A stretch of DNA of 64,000 nucleotides from Rhizophagus irregularis (lineage: Eukaryota; Glomeromycota; Glomeromycetes; Glomerales; Glomeraceae), in assembly GCF_026210795.1 (NCBI RefSeq), contig NC_089449.1, forward strand, positions 2,976,001 to 3,040,000, written 5' to 3'. The notes under the pieces were generated by a model. That model did no database searches. It worked only from the letters and a program-made list of their open reading frames with translations, and was not told the DNA's origin. Of the stretch, positions 47,401-64,000 are shown piece by piece (position 1 is the first letter of the stretch; the number at the start of each line of letters is the position of its first letter). The position numbers were made by a program, and so were the translations under genes.

Positions 47401-48923
47401 TTATTAAAAAATATAATGATTGTAAAAAAATATGAAGGTAGTCAGTTTTGTATTTTAACTTAGAAATAACGAAATAATTAATAATTTGCAATTTAATATT
47501 ATATTTATAGGAAATATTGAAGATTTAGGATTGTATTTTGCAATCGATGAAGAAGTTAATGGAAAAGTTATTTCTAAAGATATTATGGGTGGTTCACGCG
47601 TTACTGATGATAATAAAATTCAAGTTCGTTTTTAAATAATTATTTTTGCTGAATCAAGTTAGTTATTGTTGATGTATAACATTTTTTTTTCTTATTATAA
47701 TTTAGTATTCATATTATCTAGCTGATTACAAATTGAATCAGCAGGCAAAAGAGCAGACGCGAGCATTTATTAATGGGTTGGTTCAACATATTAGTATTTA
47801 TTATTGAGTATATTTTTGTAACGTTAGTTAATTACAATTTTTTGGTTAGTTTTCAATCCATGATACCAGAAAATTGGCTAAGGATGTTTTCACCACCGGA
47901 ATTACAACAGTATGTGATTTCATAATCGTTATTTTTATTTAATTTAACTAGATTTATCTTATTTTCTTCAACCACAACACAAGTGTACTTTCTGGGGAAG
48001 ATGCTGATTGGGGTAATTACTTCTTTCAATTCTATAATTCATCTATTTATTGATTATATTAACTTATTGAAACAACACTGTAGAGGTATCTGATTTGCGT
48101 AAATATACAGTTTATCATGGTGGATATTTCGATCAGCATATTAGTATACGGCATTTTTGGTCTATCTTAGAAGATATGAATTTAAAAGACAAAAGTGCAT
48201 TTCTTAAATTTGTAACAAGTTGTTCAAAGGTACTTTTTTCATAATTTAATTCATGTCAAAAAAAGGCATTTTTTTGTGAATTATGATAACTAATTTTTTA
48301 ATTATTTTATTAAGCCTCCTCTCGGTGGTTTTAAGTAAGGAACACTAAATTATTTTGAAATGGTCTTAATGTTATCAAAAATTTGACCGATTTTAATATT
48401 TGTTACATTATATTTTAAAAATTTTATAATTTAGATATCTTCAACCACCGTTTACAATTCAAATGATTTCAGATGATTCTGATTCCAATCAGCCGCGTTC
48501 AAGACTAGTTGTTAGATCGTTATTATCTTCTATTGGACATTCGAAATCTGCTTTAAAAGGGAGATTACCAATGAGTTCAACGTGGTATGTACTAAGATTT
48601 CTTATTAAAGATAACTAATTATTTTAGATGATGATAAAAAAAAATTTTTTTTCTTTTTTTTCGTTTTAGTTTCAATCTATTAAAACTTCCATGTAAGTTA
48701 CAGTTTTTTGAGCTGTTTGTATTAGTAATTTGATTTTTAATATTTAATTTGTTCTTTCTTTTAGCATATTCACAAAAGTCTGTAATAAAAGAGAAATTAA
48801 AATATGGTAGGTATTATTTTTTAAAAGAAAATTTTTATTTTAATTCAAAATATCACTCATAATATCAAACTCATAATTTTTTTTATAGCTATTAATTCAA
48901 ATACAGGATTTGAATTAGCTTAA
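44490..48923 (+). CDS. HUL5: HECT E3 ubiquitin ligase, HUL5/UBE3C family
   Basis: Fourteen exons: 44490-46255, 46342-46931, 47011-47079, 47174-47437, 47511-47623, 47706-47776, 47850-47909, 47984-48012, 48084-48229, 48315-48334, 48435-48584, 48670-48692, 48765-48806, 48889-48923. Total 1125 aa, in frame throughout. The N-terminus is a charged helix with an IQ motif (SAIVIQKTFRKHLKKK, about residues 41-56), the UBE3B/UBE3C hallmark. A helical middle follows, then the HECT domain: VRRAHVLDDGY, DQGGPFKEFI, LYSFLGKMIARAIQEGI and ENWLRMFSPPELQ. The catalytic loop SSTCFNLLKLP has its cysteine about 32 residues from the end. The terminus GFELA is typical. UBE3C/Hul5 extends ubiquitin chains on proteasome-bound and misfolded proteins. 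The tiny exons (20-30 bp) explain why the 3' half looks fragmented. Confidence 0.94.
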
Positions 48924-51900
48924 AAATCCCATGAGTTTACTTTAATCAACATTTAAATTAATATTTTAAATTATATTATATGTATATATATAATTTTTTC
49001 TTATTTTATTTTAACCAAATTTTCATTTACTTTCACTTTGCATTTAATGATAAATAATATATACATATATTCTACCATTTGTAAAGATAAAATATAAAGA
49101 AATAAAATATTATGATATTAGTAATTATTGTAAAAATTCAAAGATGTTTATATATTAAAAGTATATTAAATGATTTAAGATTGATTTTATTTTCTCAAAA
49201 TCAAAATGTTGTTATGGATATTACAATACATAATAGTAAGTTTTATGATATTATCAATTTAATATTATACTGTGATCTTTTTAGAATTATTTATTTTTAG
49301 TTTAGATTTAATATATAATTAAAGTGGATGCTAATAAATAAAATTTGTAATATATACAGTATATATATATAAATATAAACTTATAATAATAAAATAGTGA
49401 ATCTCAGAACTTCATTAAAGTAGTAATATATATTAGTTAATATTAGTTTTATAAGAAGCCTTACTACTTCTAAATAAAATCTTTTTTAATCAATAATATT
49501 CAATGATTATATATGTAATACTAATTTTAACTAGTAAAAATATTTAATTTTGTATATCCTCTAAATATTAACTAATATATATCATGATCTTTATTATTAC
49601 TGTGTTTTATATGGTTATTTATAATAAAAATTTTAGATATTTCACATTATATTTCAAGTAACTTTATTAACTAATTAAGTTAAATAAGAAGACAATATAT
49701 CAAATATTTCAATTTGCCAAATTTTGACAATATCTTAATTTGTAACCATTACTGTTATTATAGTATTATTTTATTGGATTAATATCATGGATTGATCAAT
49801 GATTTCCATTTGAAAGAATTTTATATTTTTTAATAAAATGAAAAGATATTGATATTAGAATTGATAAAAAAGTTGAAATCTGGAATAAAATAGTTAACTG
49901 ATAAGAACATATATAGGAAAAGAGTTGTTAAATATGACAAACTGAAAACTGAAAGGTTAAAAGATCTTTTAATCTATGTTAAATTTTATATAATTCTTAA
50001 AATCAAATACAGTCTATACTCAAAGAAATCTAAATTCACAATTTTCAGATTATGTAAGCATCGCGTAATACTAGCCAATCATATGTTAGAATTCTAAAAT
50101 CATGTGGCATGTAATTTTATTTTCATTATAGGCAGTGATGTGCATTGGAAGTAGAATTGAAAGATTCCAATATTCCCAATACATTAGTTTTTATATACGA
50201 ATATATATTTCTATGTGCATTGGAAGCTTCCAATAAAATTTATTGGAATTGGAAGAATTGGAAGATTCCAATAGCTGATTATAGGGACGTGACGATATTT
50301 TATTCTGCAATTTACCAGTAACTCCTTTCTGTATATGATATATAAAATATATTAAAATTAAAAAATCTTGGCAACTATTTATCTTAAAAAAAGCTTAGGT
50401 CATAAACTATAAAAGTTATCGGTTAAAAAAAAAAATTTTTATCATCCATTATTACTATAAGCCACTTTTGAGTATCAATATATTCATTCGATCATACATT
50501 GAATTACATTGAACCATTATAATCCAATTTGAAGTGCAGATAAATTTGTGATAATAATGAATCAAAATAAATAAATTTAATTGGTTGTTATCCATAATCT
50601 TGAAAGATGGTGAACCAGTGATATAGCCAATGTTGATATGTTGAGACTTACATGTGAATTGCATAAAATCGTATAATTAATTTAATTATTTTTTTAAAAA
50701 AATTCTATAATGATATATACAGTATATATGATGGTTAAGATCGACATTTTGTAAATATTGACATTTGTTTCTCCTTTCCGGGATTGACGTCTAAATGATA
50801 ACGGAATAATCCGGACATCGTACCTCGAACATTCCGATTTTGATTACAACAATTATGTCACATGATCTACACTTATTTGGTGACAAAGCAGAAAAAGAAA
50901 AAATTTTTTTTTTGTTTTTATTGAAAATTCCATTTTTAAAATAAACTTACCCGTGATTGACAGATTACTTATTTGTAATAATAATAATATTTATTTACTT
51001 TCGGTTTACAATTAATTTGAATTATATAAAAATTGAATTTGAATAAGTATTGAAAGACGTAAATCATATGTTTGTATTCCTTCATTCGTTAAATGTTTAT
51101 TTGTATATAAGGGGCGGGAAATTACACTCACTTTGTTCGTTTTTACTCATCCTGTAAACTTTGATGCGATGTGACACTGATATACGCGCTTAAAGTTTTT
51201 TTCACAACTATAATTGGAATATTAATAAGATTCAAAGAAAGACCAATAAAAAGTCGGTTTACTATGATTATGCAAATCGGATCATCGGAAATTCGGAATT
51301 AATTATTACATTCTAAATTTTTTTTTTTCACCACAATAATAATTCAAATATATTTTTTTTTTTGAGATGCATGTCATGTTCGATCGACCGGGTAAACTTT
51401 TTACAGTGAAATTCAAAATGAATCCAAAGATTGATCGCGTCACATAAATCACGTGGAAGGCTTTCTTATGAATTATACTAAGCAGGAAAAGATTAAACCT
51501 AAATTATGATTTTCTCACGGTTATTGTTTTTTATTGTTAAAAGAAAATAATAAAGTAAACAAATAAAACGAATATGACTCAAAAAAATCACTAGGAACCA
51601 ATCATTTAAAATTCTAGAACTTTAATGATTAAATAAATAAAATAATTTCCATTGTTAAATGAATTTTTGAGTTACGTTCAAAAAACGTTTTTTACTGCGG
51701 ATTTTTTTAACAATACTTATTTTTGTTTTTTTAGTTTCGTGAATCCCAGCATTTATATTTATTTATCAAACAGGAAAGCCACATAAATAAACAATATATT
51801 TGATCATTAATGAAATATATGTAATTGGTTATTAATGAAATATGTGTAATTGATTATTAATGAAATATGTGTAATTGGTTATTAAATATGTGTAGAATGA

Positions 51901-51991
51901 ACTTAAGGTTTGAGAAATATATAAAGTTGATTTGAACAGGAAATGGACGAAAAAAAAAAAGAGAGAAAAAAACAAAAATTAAAAAATCAAA
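48924..51991. other. long intergenic region before the ABC transporter
   Basis: No gene is supportable; short frames at 49112-49300 and 50455-50664 are composition artefacts. Around 50130-50275 an imperfect repeat of TGCATTGGAAG and its inverse (GATTCCAAT, CTTCCAATAAA) suggests a decayed transposon end (CAGTGATGTGCATTGG at its left resembles hAT termini), without a matching right end. A tandem repeat at 51806-51897 lies close to the transporter start. Confidence 0.45.
51806..51897. repeat. 25-bp tandem repeat
   Basis: Three units of ATTAATGAAATATGTGTAATTGGTT type plus a partial fourth, with one to two changes each, about 95 bp before the ABC transporter ATG. Possibly in its promoter or leader. 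Confidence 0.7.
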
Positions 51992-58096
<6,105 letters not shown>

Positions 58097-58681
58097 AAAA
58101 ATAGAAACAGTAAAAAAAACGGGTTTTTTTTGTAGTATGAAAGTATATATATATTTGCAGAACATTAAATTACTTTTTTTATAGCGATAAATAAACATAT
58201 TTATATTATTTATATTGTAAACCATCGATCAATACTTTATACTGAAGTTTGTTTGTTACAATGCGAATTATTATTTTACTTATCCAATTAAAATGTTCGA
58301 GATTTCCCGAATCCTAATATAAAAAGAGTAATGTTGTCGGACAAATCGGACAAAACAAAAACCTCAAAATCGAAACGTTTTGAATTTTAAGAATAAGATC
58401 CTAAACGAAATTGCTGATCATCATACAAATGATCGCGTGATGAAAGTAATTCCATATGGATTAGTTCAGAAATATGTGTAATTTTGACTATTCAGATTTC
58501 CACATATTTGATGTGTGGAAAAAAATTTCCTGATGAGAATTTCATATTTATAATATATACAGTATATTTTATTTGCTAATAATTAATAATATTTTTAATG
58601 GATAACATAATATTTAAGCGCTACATACATTTCATGCGACATAAATTTCTGAAATAATAGAAAAGTAATCTAATCTACACA
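58097..58681. other. spacer between convergent genes
   Basis: AT-rich, holding the 3' ends of the transporter and the BTB gene. No further gene seen. Confidence 0.5.
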
Positions 58682-60205
58682 TCATCCACTTTTTTTAGTT
58701 ACGCTAAAAACTTCATATTCATCAACAACAAAATTGCCTTCATTTTGTATTATTTGCTTTTCATATGCACGTAGAGAGTAATATACGCCATTTTTGGAAT
58801 TAAAAGTGTAGTTTAATTGTAAATCAACAAAATTTGAACCATCAAATTGATATATAGCATTATCGGGTTCTTTAACTCTAGATAGAATTGTTTCCTTATC
58901 TATGAAACTAAAAATAAAACTATCCAAAGTTTTTTCAAAATTACCACGTTTATTAATATCCCAATCGATAGGACTATAACCCCCAAGGATTGACGATTCA
59001 TTTTTTAATCTCAAAACTGTGATTGTAGGACCTTTATTATCACACATTTTATGAAATATCTCACCCGTAAATCCATCACGACTTCCACGAGTAATTAATT
59101 GAAAATCATAATAATTTTTCTTAAATTTATTTTGTATCTTGTTATCTTTGTTTCCTTGAATCCAAGAAGAAATAAGTATTGCTTGTTCAAAATTAATCAA
59201 TTTAGAATCTAACGGTATGTTTTTTCTTCTTGGAGTGAGACGATTAAATTTTGGGGTCCAACTTGATACTAAATGATATCTTGAAAGATCTTGATATAAA
59301 TCATTAGAAAGAAGTGAATTATATGGCATAATCTTGTAACAAAAATCTTCTGATGAAATTTCATAAAATCTAATATGAGGTAGGAAATCATCTATAGTTT
59401 TCTTTAAAACGTTAAAATCTTTTGCCGTCCATTTATCGATATCTTCTGGAAAATCAGTATTCTGAGCTTTACCCCAATGAATAATACGATCCCATAATTC
59501 ATTTTCTTCCATACATAATTCTTCATCTTTATAAATAGATAATAATGCTTCTTTATCAACAGTTGTAAAATCGATCGCATTAAATAAAATTTTAGGTTCT
59601 TTACGAATAGTTGTTGACCAATAATCTTGTAATTTTGTAAATTCCGATGTTTTGGAACCAACTTGTTGAATTAAAGCAAAATTTTGTTTGAGCCAATCTT
59701 GATAATTATTGATAAGATAATCTTGAATATAATCGTATAATTCTTTAAGTTTGAATATTTCACAAGCAATTAAAAGATTCAAAATATCTGAGGCATCCTT
59801 TTTATCAAGGTCGATGATGCCACCATAAATATAACTAATTTTTTTTTTTAAAAAAAAAAATAATAAAAATTAATTTTTTATTGGATTTTTTTTATTTTTA
59901 TTTTTATTTATAAAAAAAAATAAAATTTATTTATTTTATTTAATTTATTACCTAATTAGAATATCAAACACATCAACAGAAATATCAGGAAGTTCTAAAA
60001 TAAAAATATCATTTTCTTTTCTTGCTAATCCATTAGAAATGGCATCTTGAACGTAAGTGGATCTTGTTTCAATAATAATTGAATGTACACGATATTCTTT
60101 TTTATTAATATCTTTATCAATATTAATTATAAAATCATGTTTCTTACTATCTTCTAAAAGTTTTAGGAAGTTTCGTGATAAGTGAGGTAAGAATTGGGTG
60201 GTCAT
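58682..60205 (-). CDS. BTB-BACK-TLDc domain protein
   Basis: Two exons on minus: 60205-59952 and 59834-58682, 468 aa. Residues 1-110 form a BTB/POZ domain (HDFIINIDKD, HSIIIETRSTYVQDAI, then ILIS-YIYGG across the intron). A BACK-like helical part follows (NFALIQQVG, ELWDRIIHWGKAQN). The C-terminal half is a TLDc domain (INFEQAILISSWIQG, FQLITRGSRDGF, IFHKMCDNKGPTITVLRL, ILGGYSPIDW). This combination is hugely expanded in Rhizophagus genomes (known for the lineage). BTB proteins commonly serve as Cullin-3 substrate adaptors. The intron sits at the conserved place in the BTB fold, just before YIYGG, and it contains long T runs. The leader is almost pure A/T. Confidence 0.92.
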
Positions 60206-62436
60206 TTTTTTTTTAAAAAAAAAATCAAAAAAAAAGAAGAAAAAAGAATTTAAGAAAAAAAAGGTTATTGTTTTTAAATTCTGGAAAAAAAAAAAATACT
60301 TTTAAATATAGTATGATCGATGATCTACCGCAGATTTGATAAAAGGCTTTTGTTACTCGAATGAACTTTTTTGGTTCCAGTTTTGGTTATCTTGATTAGA
60401 AAATAAACCAACTTCCATTTTTGTTTTAATTAAAATTTCTTTAGTAAAGTCCAGATTCATGCTCACTTTTAATAATCTCGATGTTAAATAGTTAAAAACG
60501 TTCTCTTGAAATCCTGCTTTACCCTCGCGCATTTTTATAAAATGAAAAAAAAGATCATATCGTAATGTGGCTTTTGTACGGTTGATCTAACTTACAAGTA
60601 TCAACCAGTTAAGAAGGAAACAATATATATATCAAATTGTCTAAGGCCAGGTAATTTTAAAAGAACTGAAAATGAATAGAAAAAAAAAAATTTTTTTACT
60701 GTTATAAAAAAATATAAGCCTGCTATTTGATAGAAATATTAAAATCTTTGTGATTATAGAGTTTTTCCAATTGGATAATTCAATCATAAAATCTATTATT
60801 TTTAAAGATCGTCTAATTAATATATGTATCCTATATTAAAATTGAAGAATTTGATCATTATAAATTAAGCCGGAATTAAGTTTCAATGATAATTCTGGCC
60901 AAATTTTTCAATATAAGAATAGTGTGCGTCAACAAAAAGATGATCGCTGTCAACCCGATTATTTTGCTGCACAAACCCTTAATTCAAGAAATTATTGAAA
61001 ATCGAGGCCATAAGGAATTAAATTTATTGAGAGCAATTTTAGGGTGCCGCAAAACAGTATACTTGAATAATTGTGATTTTACTTTGAAAAAACCATTTTC
61101 TGATATTTTAAATTCAATACATTAATACATATTTAAAAATATATTTATTATACAGAGTTGGATGCTATAGGAAGGGATTGAGCTTTATATGCAGTTAATA
61201 GATGTATTCCAAATAATGATATCACGTGATCTATATATGATTGCATATTACTTTATTCACTATACTGTAGTAATTTTTTCTTAAGGAACACACCATACCG
61301 TACTGCACCCTTTTAAAAGTACCCACTGGAACAAATAGAAATAAACAATCTTCACAATTTTAAACGATTATATAATTAACAGGAAGAATTACATTATGTG
61401 AATTTATGTGAATTAATGGTTTCCTTTTGCTCAAAAATTGTTCTTGTTCTATACTTCTGATCACCATAGTGATCCTTGACGCTCAGTAGATTTATTTGTT
61501 CTGATCCAAAAATTTCGTAGAGATAAAAAGACTTCAATTAATTCTTAAAAGAAAATATCTAATAATTATGTGTAATAATGGAATATACTTAATAATTATG
61601 TAATTGAAAGGATCATTAGGTGACCGTAACTCCCAACCCGTCTTTCCGTGTAGTCAAGACTCAAGAGAGCAATTTTCCATATAATAATGGACAATAATCT
61701 AATCAAATTTTCCATATATTCAAATAATTAAAGGATGAAAGGCTTAAAAAATCATAATTATTGGTAATGGAATTTTATCATAACTAATGCTTACTGATAA
61801 AAAATATAGTGAAAATAAAATTTCAAAATAATAAAAATAAAAAGAGGGATAATAAAGAAAAATTCAAAAAACAAGGTTTAATATATGAATAAAAAAAAAT
61901 GATATCAGATATAAAAAAATATGATTAAATATTAATTTATCCATAAAATAGAGATTGCTCGACCATTTATCATTCTTGCCGCGAATGTGTAATGTACTAT
62001 TGTATAAGAAAAAGGTTCCGGCAGTGTTCCGAATAACAATTAAGTCATCCTTTTTTTTGTAATACTCAAAGAAAAAAGAAATTTTTATAAATGATTATGT
62101 GAGGTAGAAAAATATTCCGTTGTCTTAAATCGCAAAATGTAACATGTAACATAACATGACCTTAATTTCGTTATTAACGGACAAGGAATATGATCTTAAT
62201 TTGATCCATATATTAATACGATATACCGCGGCGGTAACCACTTCTTAGCGTCGTATTAGGAACACCACCTTAGTATATTACCAATTGGAATTGTCCCATA
62301 CCCAGATGCCCGACGACATTCTAGCAATACGTATATTTTATAGTTATCAGTGTTTATCTAGTTGCATGAACATGTGAATTTACACTATAACACTTCAAAA
62401 AACAACCAATAATACTAGGAACGTGGCAACGTGCTA
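60206..62436. other. gene-poor AT-rich region
   Basis: No supportable gene. A 79-codon frame at 60886-61125 starts with ATG (MIILAKFFNIRIVCVNKKMI) and has a mixed composition with two cysteines, but no family match or neighbours. I rate it at about 0.2 as a real gene. Slightly GC-richer patches occur at 61610-61670 and 62220-62330 without recognisable structure. Confidence 0.45.
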
Positions 62437-63176
62437 ATTTGGGGTGTGCGGTCAACTGATTAAATCAAAACTATATGTGGTCACACTGATTTTCAACTAG
62501 GGAATGATTTTTGGCAAAAATTTGATCGACATTATAACTTTATAATAATATATAAATTAAATATAAAAAAATAATCTATTTTTTTTAGATGCTCAGTTCG
62601 AATTTCTTTCTTTCTCCAAATTTTTTAAATATAAATCAGTTTTTCCATACCACAGCTACAAAGTTACGACATTTTTATTTACATCAACCAGCCAGTTAAA
62701 AGTAGATACCAATTTAAATCATCAAACTGAAAAAAATTTCCAAACAATTATATCAGATGTAAGTTTTTTCATATTAAATGTAAGGAATAGTCTCGTAACT
62801 TTGTTTGTATGGCTTTAATATTGATTTTTACAAAATTTCGCCTTAATATATTGAGCCGTTAGAGCTGTGCATCTAATTAAAGTTTGGAAAATAGCAATGG
62901 GTATATACAAGTTATATAAACGTCGTTTTCAATTGAAGAATTGCAACAAAATTCGATCGGAAAAGCAAAAAAGGAGTCAGAGAGATAAAATAATTAATGA
63001 AATAAAAAATAATCAACGCTTTTTAAACAGTTTATTGAATAATTATAATAAAACAATTGTTAAATTGTTAATATAAGTGTATATGACTGAAAATTTTATA
63101 TGCAAAAAATCTTTAATAATAAATTTTTATATGGTACCATATATAGTTTTGATTTGATTAATTGACCGCACACCCT
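62437..63176. mobile_element. TIR-bounded element of about 740 bp
   Basis: Left GGGTGTGCGGTCAACTGATT (from about 62442) and right AATTGACCGCACACCC (to 63175) are inverted repeats that extend inward through AATCAAAACTATAT. Direct repeats AACGTGCTA (62428-62436 and 63177-63185) flank it, suggesting a target duplication of 8-9 bp as in hAT or Mutator elements. Inside lies a lysine-rich open frame (62867-63076, no ATG start) that could be a remnant of a DNA-binding domain. No transposase motif seen. Confidence 0.65.
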
Positions 63177-63199
63177 AACGTGCTATGCTCTATAAAAAT

Positions 63200-63313
63200 T
63201 TTTTAGAAAATTGATCACGTATCGGAGTTTTTTTGGAATTTTAGAAAATTGATCACATACCGGAGTTTTTTTTGGAATGAAAACTAAAAAAATGATCATT
63301 TATCGGAATTTTT
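63200..63313. repeat. about 39-bp tandem repeat
   Basis: Two good copies of TTTTAGAAAATTGATCACGT followed by ATCGGAGTTTTTTTGGAA, and a third weaker copy (ATGATCATTTATCGGAATTT). It lies just outside the TIR element. Confidence 0.6.
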
Positions 63314-64000
63314 CCCAGAAAATTTTTAATAGGGATGTATTTTAAATAACACGGTTTAAAATTATTATTAAACACGTATATTATTTATTGTATGAGACTA
63401 ATTGCTTAGAAATCTAAAATCACTTCGTTGTTATCATTAAAACTATAAAGCGTTCTTTAGGAAAAGATTTGCTCTCATTTTCATCATTTTCAAATATCAT
63501 TTCGTATAAGTTCACTAACAAGAAATAATACTACCATCTTCATATTTAGTTACATGTTTCCATATATTGACATTGTAATTCATTTTACTGCCGAAATTTA
63601 ATAAGAAATAACTTTTAATTAAAAGATACAACTCCTCGACAACTGAGCAAAGTAAATATTGAGTTCGATTAACAAGTTATGATATAATTATATTACTAAT
63701 CATTTATTCAAGATTTCGCTGAATCTTTCGGACTTACGGAAAAGCATCATTTGACGATTTTCGAATCGATTCTTAAAAGGATTCAGCTTGCTAAATAAAG
63801 TTAAAGGCGATCAGCCTACTAACTATTCATTGAATATATAGATCACAACAATGTCATTAAATGTATAGATCACAATAATGTATATAGTCAAAGTTCCAAC
63901 TTCTTTGAAAAGTAAAAGCGAGCGAAAACACACAAGTCATCAATCTAAACAATGATCATACGTTCAAATAAAATAAGAGGTTACTAATCACTTTATTTCT
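63314..64000. other. intergenic DNA at the window end
   Basis: No gene seen. Direct repeats of AATGTATAGATCACAA-type words occur at 63830-63880. Otherwise unremarkable AT-rich sequence. Confidence 0.45.

Noticed and set aside
50130-50275. Complete hAT element with CAGTGATGTGCA terminus
   Set aside because: Only a left-end-like sequence and internal inverted words are present. No right terminus or target duplication could be found.
60886-61125. 79-codon ATG frame as a small gene
   Set aside because: Isolated, no family features, no supporting splice structure. Kept only as a note in the gap description.

Overview
The window looks like nuclear DNA of an arbuscular mycorrhizal fungus (Glomeromycotina, most like Rhizophagus). 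It is very AT-rich. The genes carry many short GT-AG introns and have fungal housekeeping orthologues. It also holds families typical of that lineage: a BTB-BACK-TLDc protein, Crinkler-type NTPase/nuclease remnants, and a nuclease-kinase remnant. The species call is inference from family content and composition. No database search was run.

Layout. 1.7-6.2 kb: a Ure2-like glutathione transferase and a membrane-anchored serine beta-lactamase-like hydrolase. 7.2-15.6 kb: three tandem copies of a five-exon gene fusing cytochrome b5 to an acyl-CoA dehydrogenase. All three are 520 aa, have identical exon lengths and end in a peroxisomal AKL tripeptide. The spacers between them are duplicated too, and about 230 bp lies in opposite orientation in the two spacers. 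15.6-32.2 kb: an accessory, transposon-rich stretch. It holds a broken Crinkler gene, a KH-domain fragment, an unknown duplicated gene fragment, an intact-looking Uma2/PD-(D/E)XK-type nuclease gene, a broken nuclease-kinase gene on the minus strand, hAT-type non-autonomous elements (one carrying an array of covarying hairpins), nested fold-back elements and minisatellites.

32.5-42.6 kb: a compact housekeeping block. SPT3 (minus) and TMA7 (plus) diverge from about 210 bp. Then come an ABHD13/Bem46-type alpha/beta hydrolase, a 1077-aa Cep57-domain spindle-pole-body protein and an unrecognised 428-aa coiled-coil protein, all on minus. 44.5-48.9 kb: a 14-exon HUL5/UBE3C HECT ubiquitin ligase. 52.0-58.1 kb: a 19-exon ABCC-type full ABC transporter. 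58.7-60.2 kb: a two-exon BTB-TLDc gene on minus. 60.2-64 kb is gene-poor and holds a TIR-bounded element of about 740 bp.

Exon-intron models were assembled by hand from reading-frame continuity across GT..AG introns. Each intact multi-exon model closes in frame from ATG to stop. Links between genes: the three b5-dehydrogenases would serve peroxisomal fatty-acid breakdown, and SPT3, TMA7, HUL5 and the spindle-pole protein are basal cell machinery. The 15.6-32 kb region resembles the repeat-rich, effector-bearing compartments described for these fungi.
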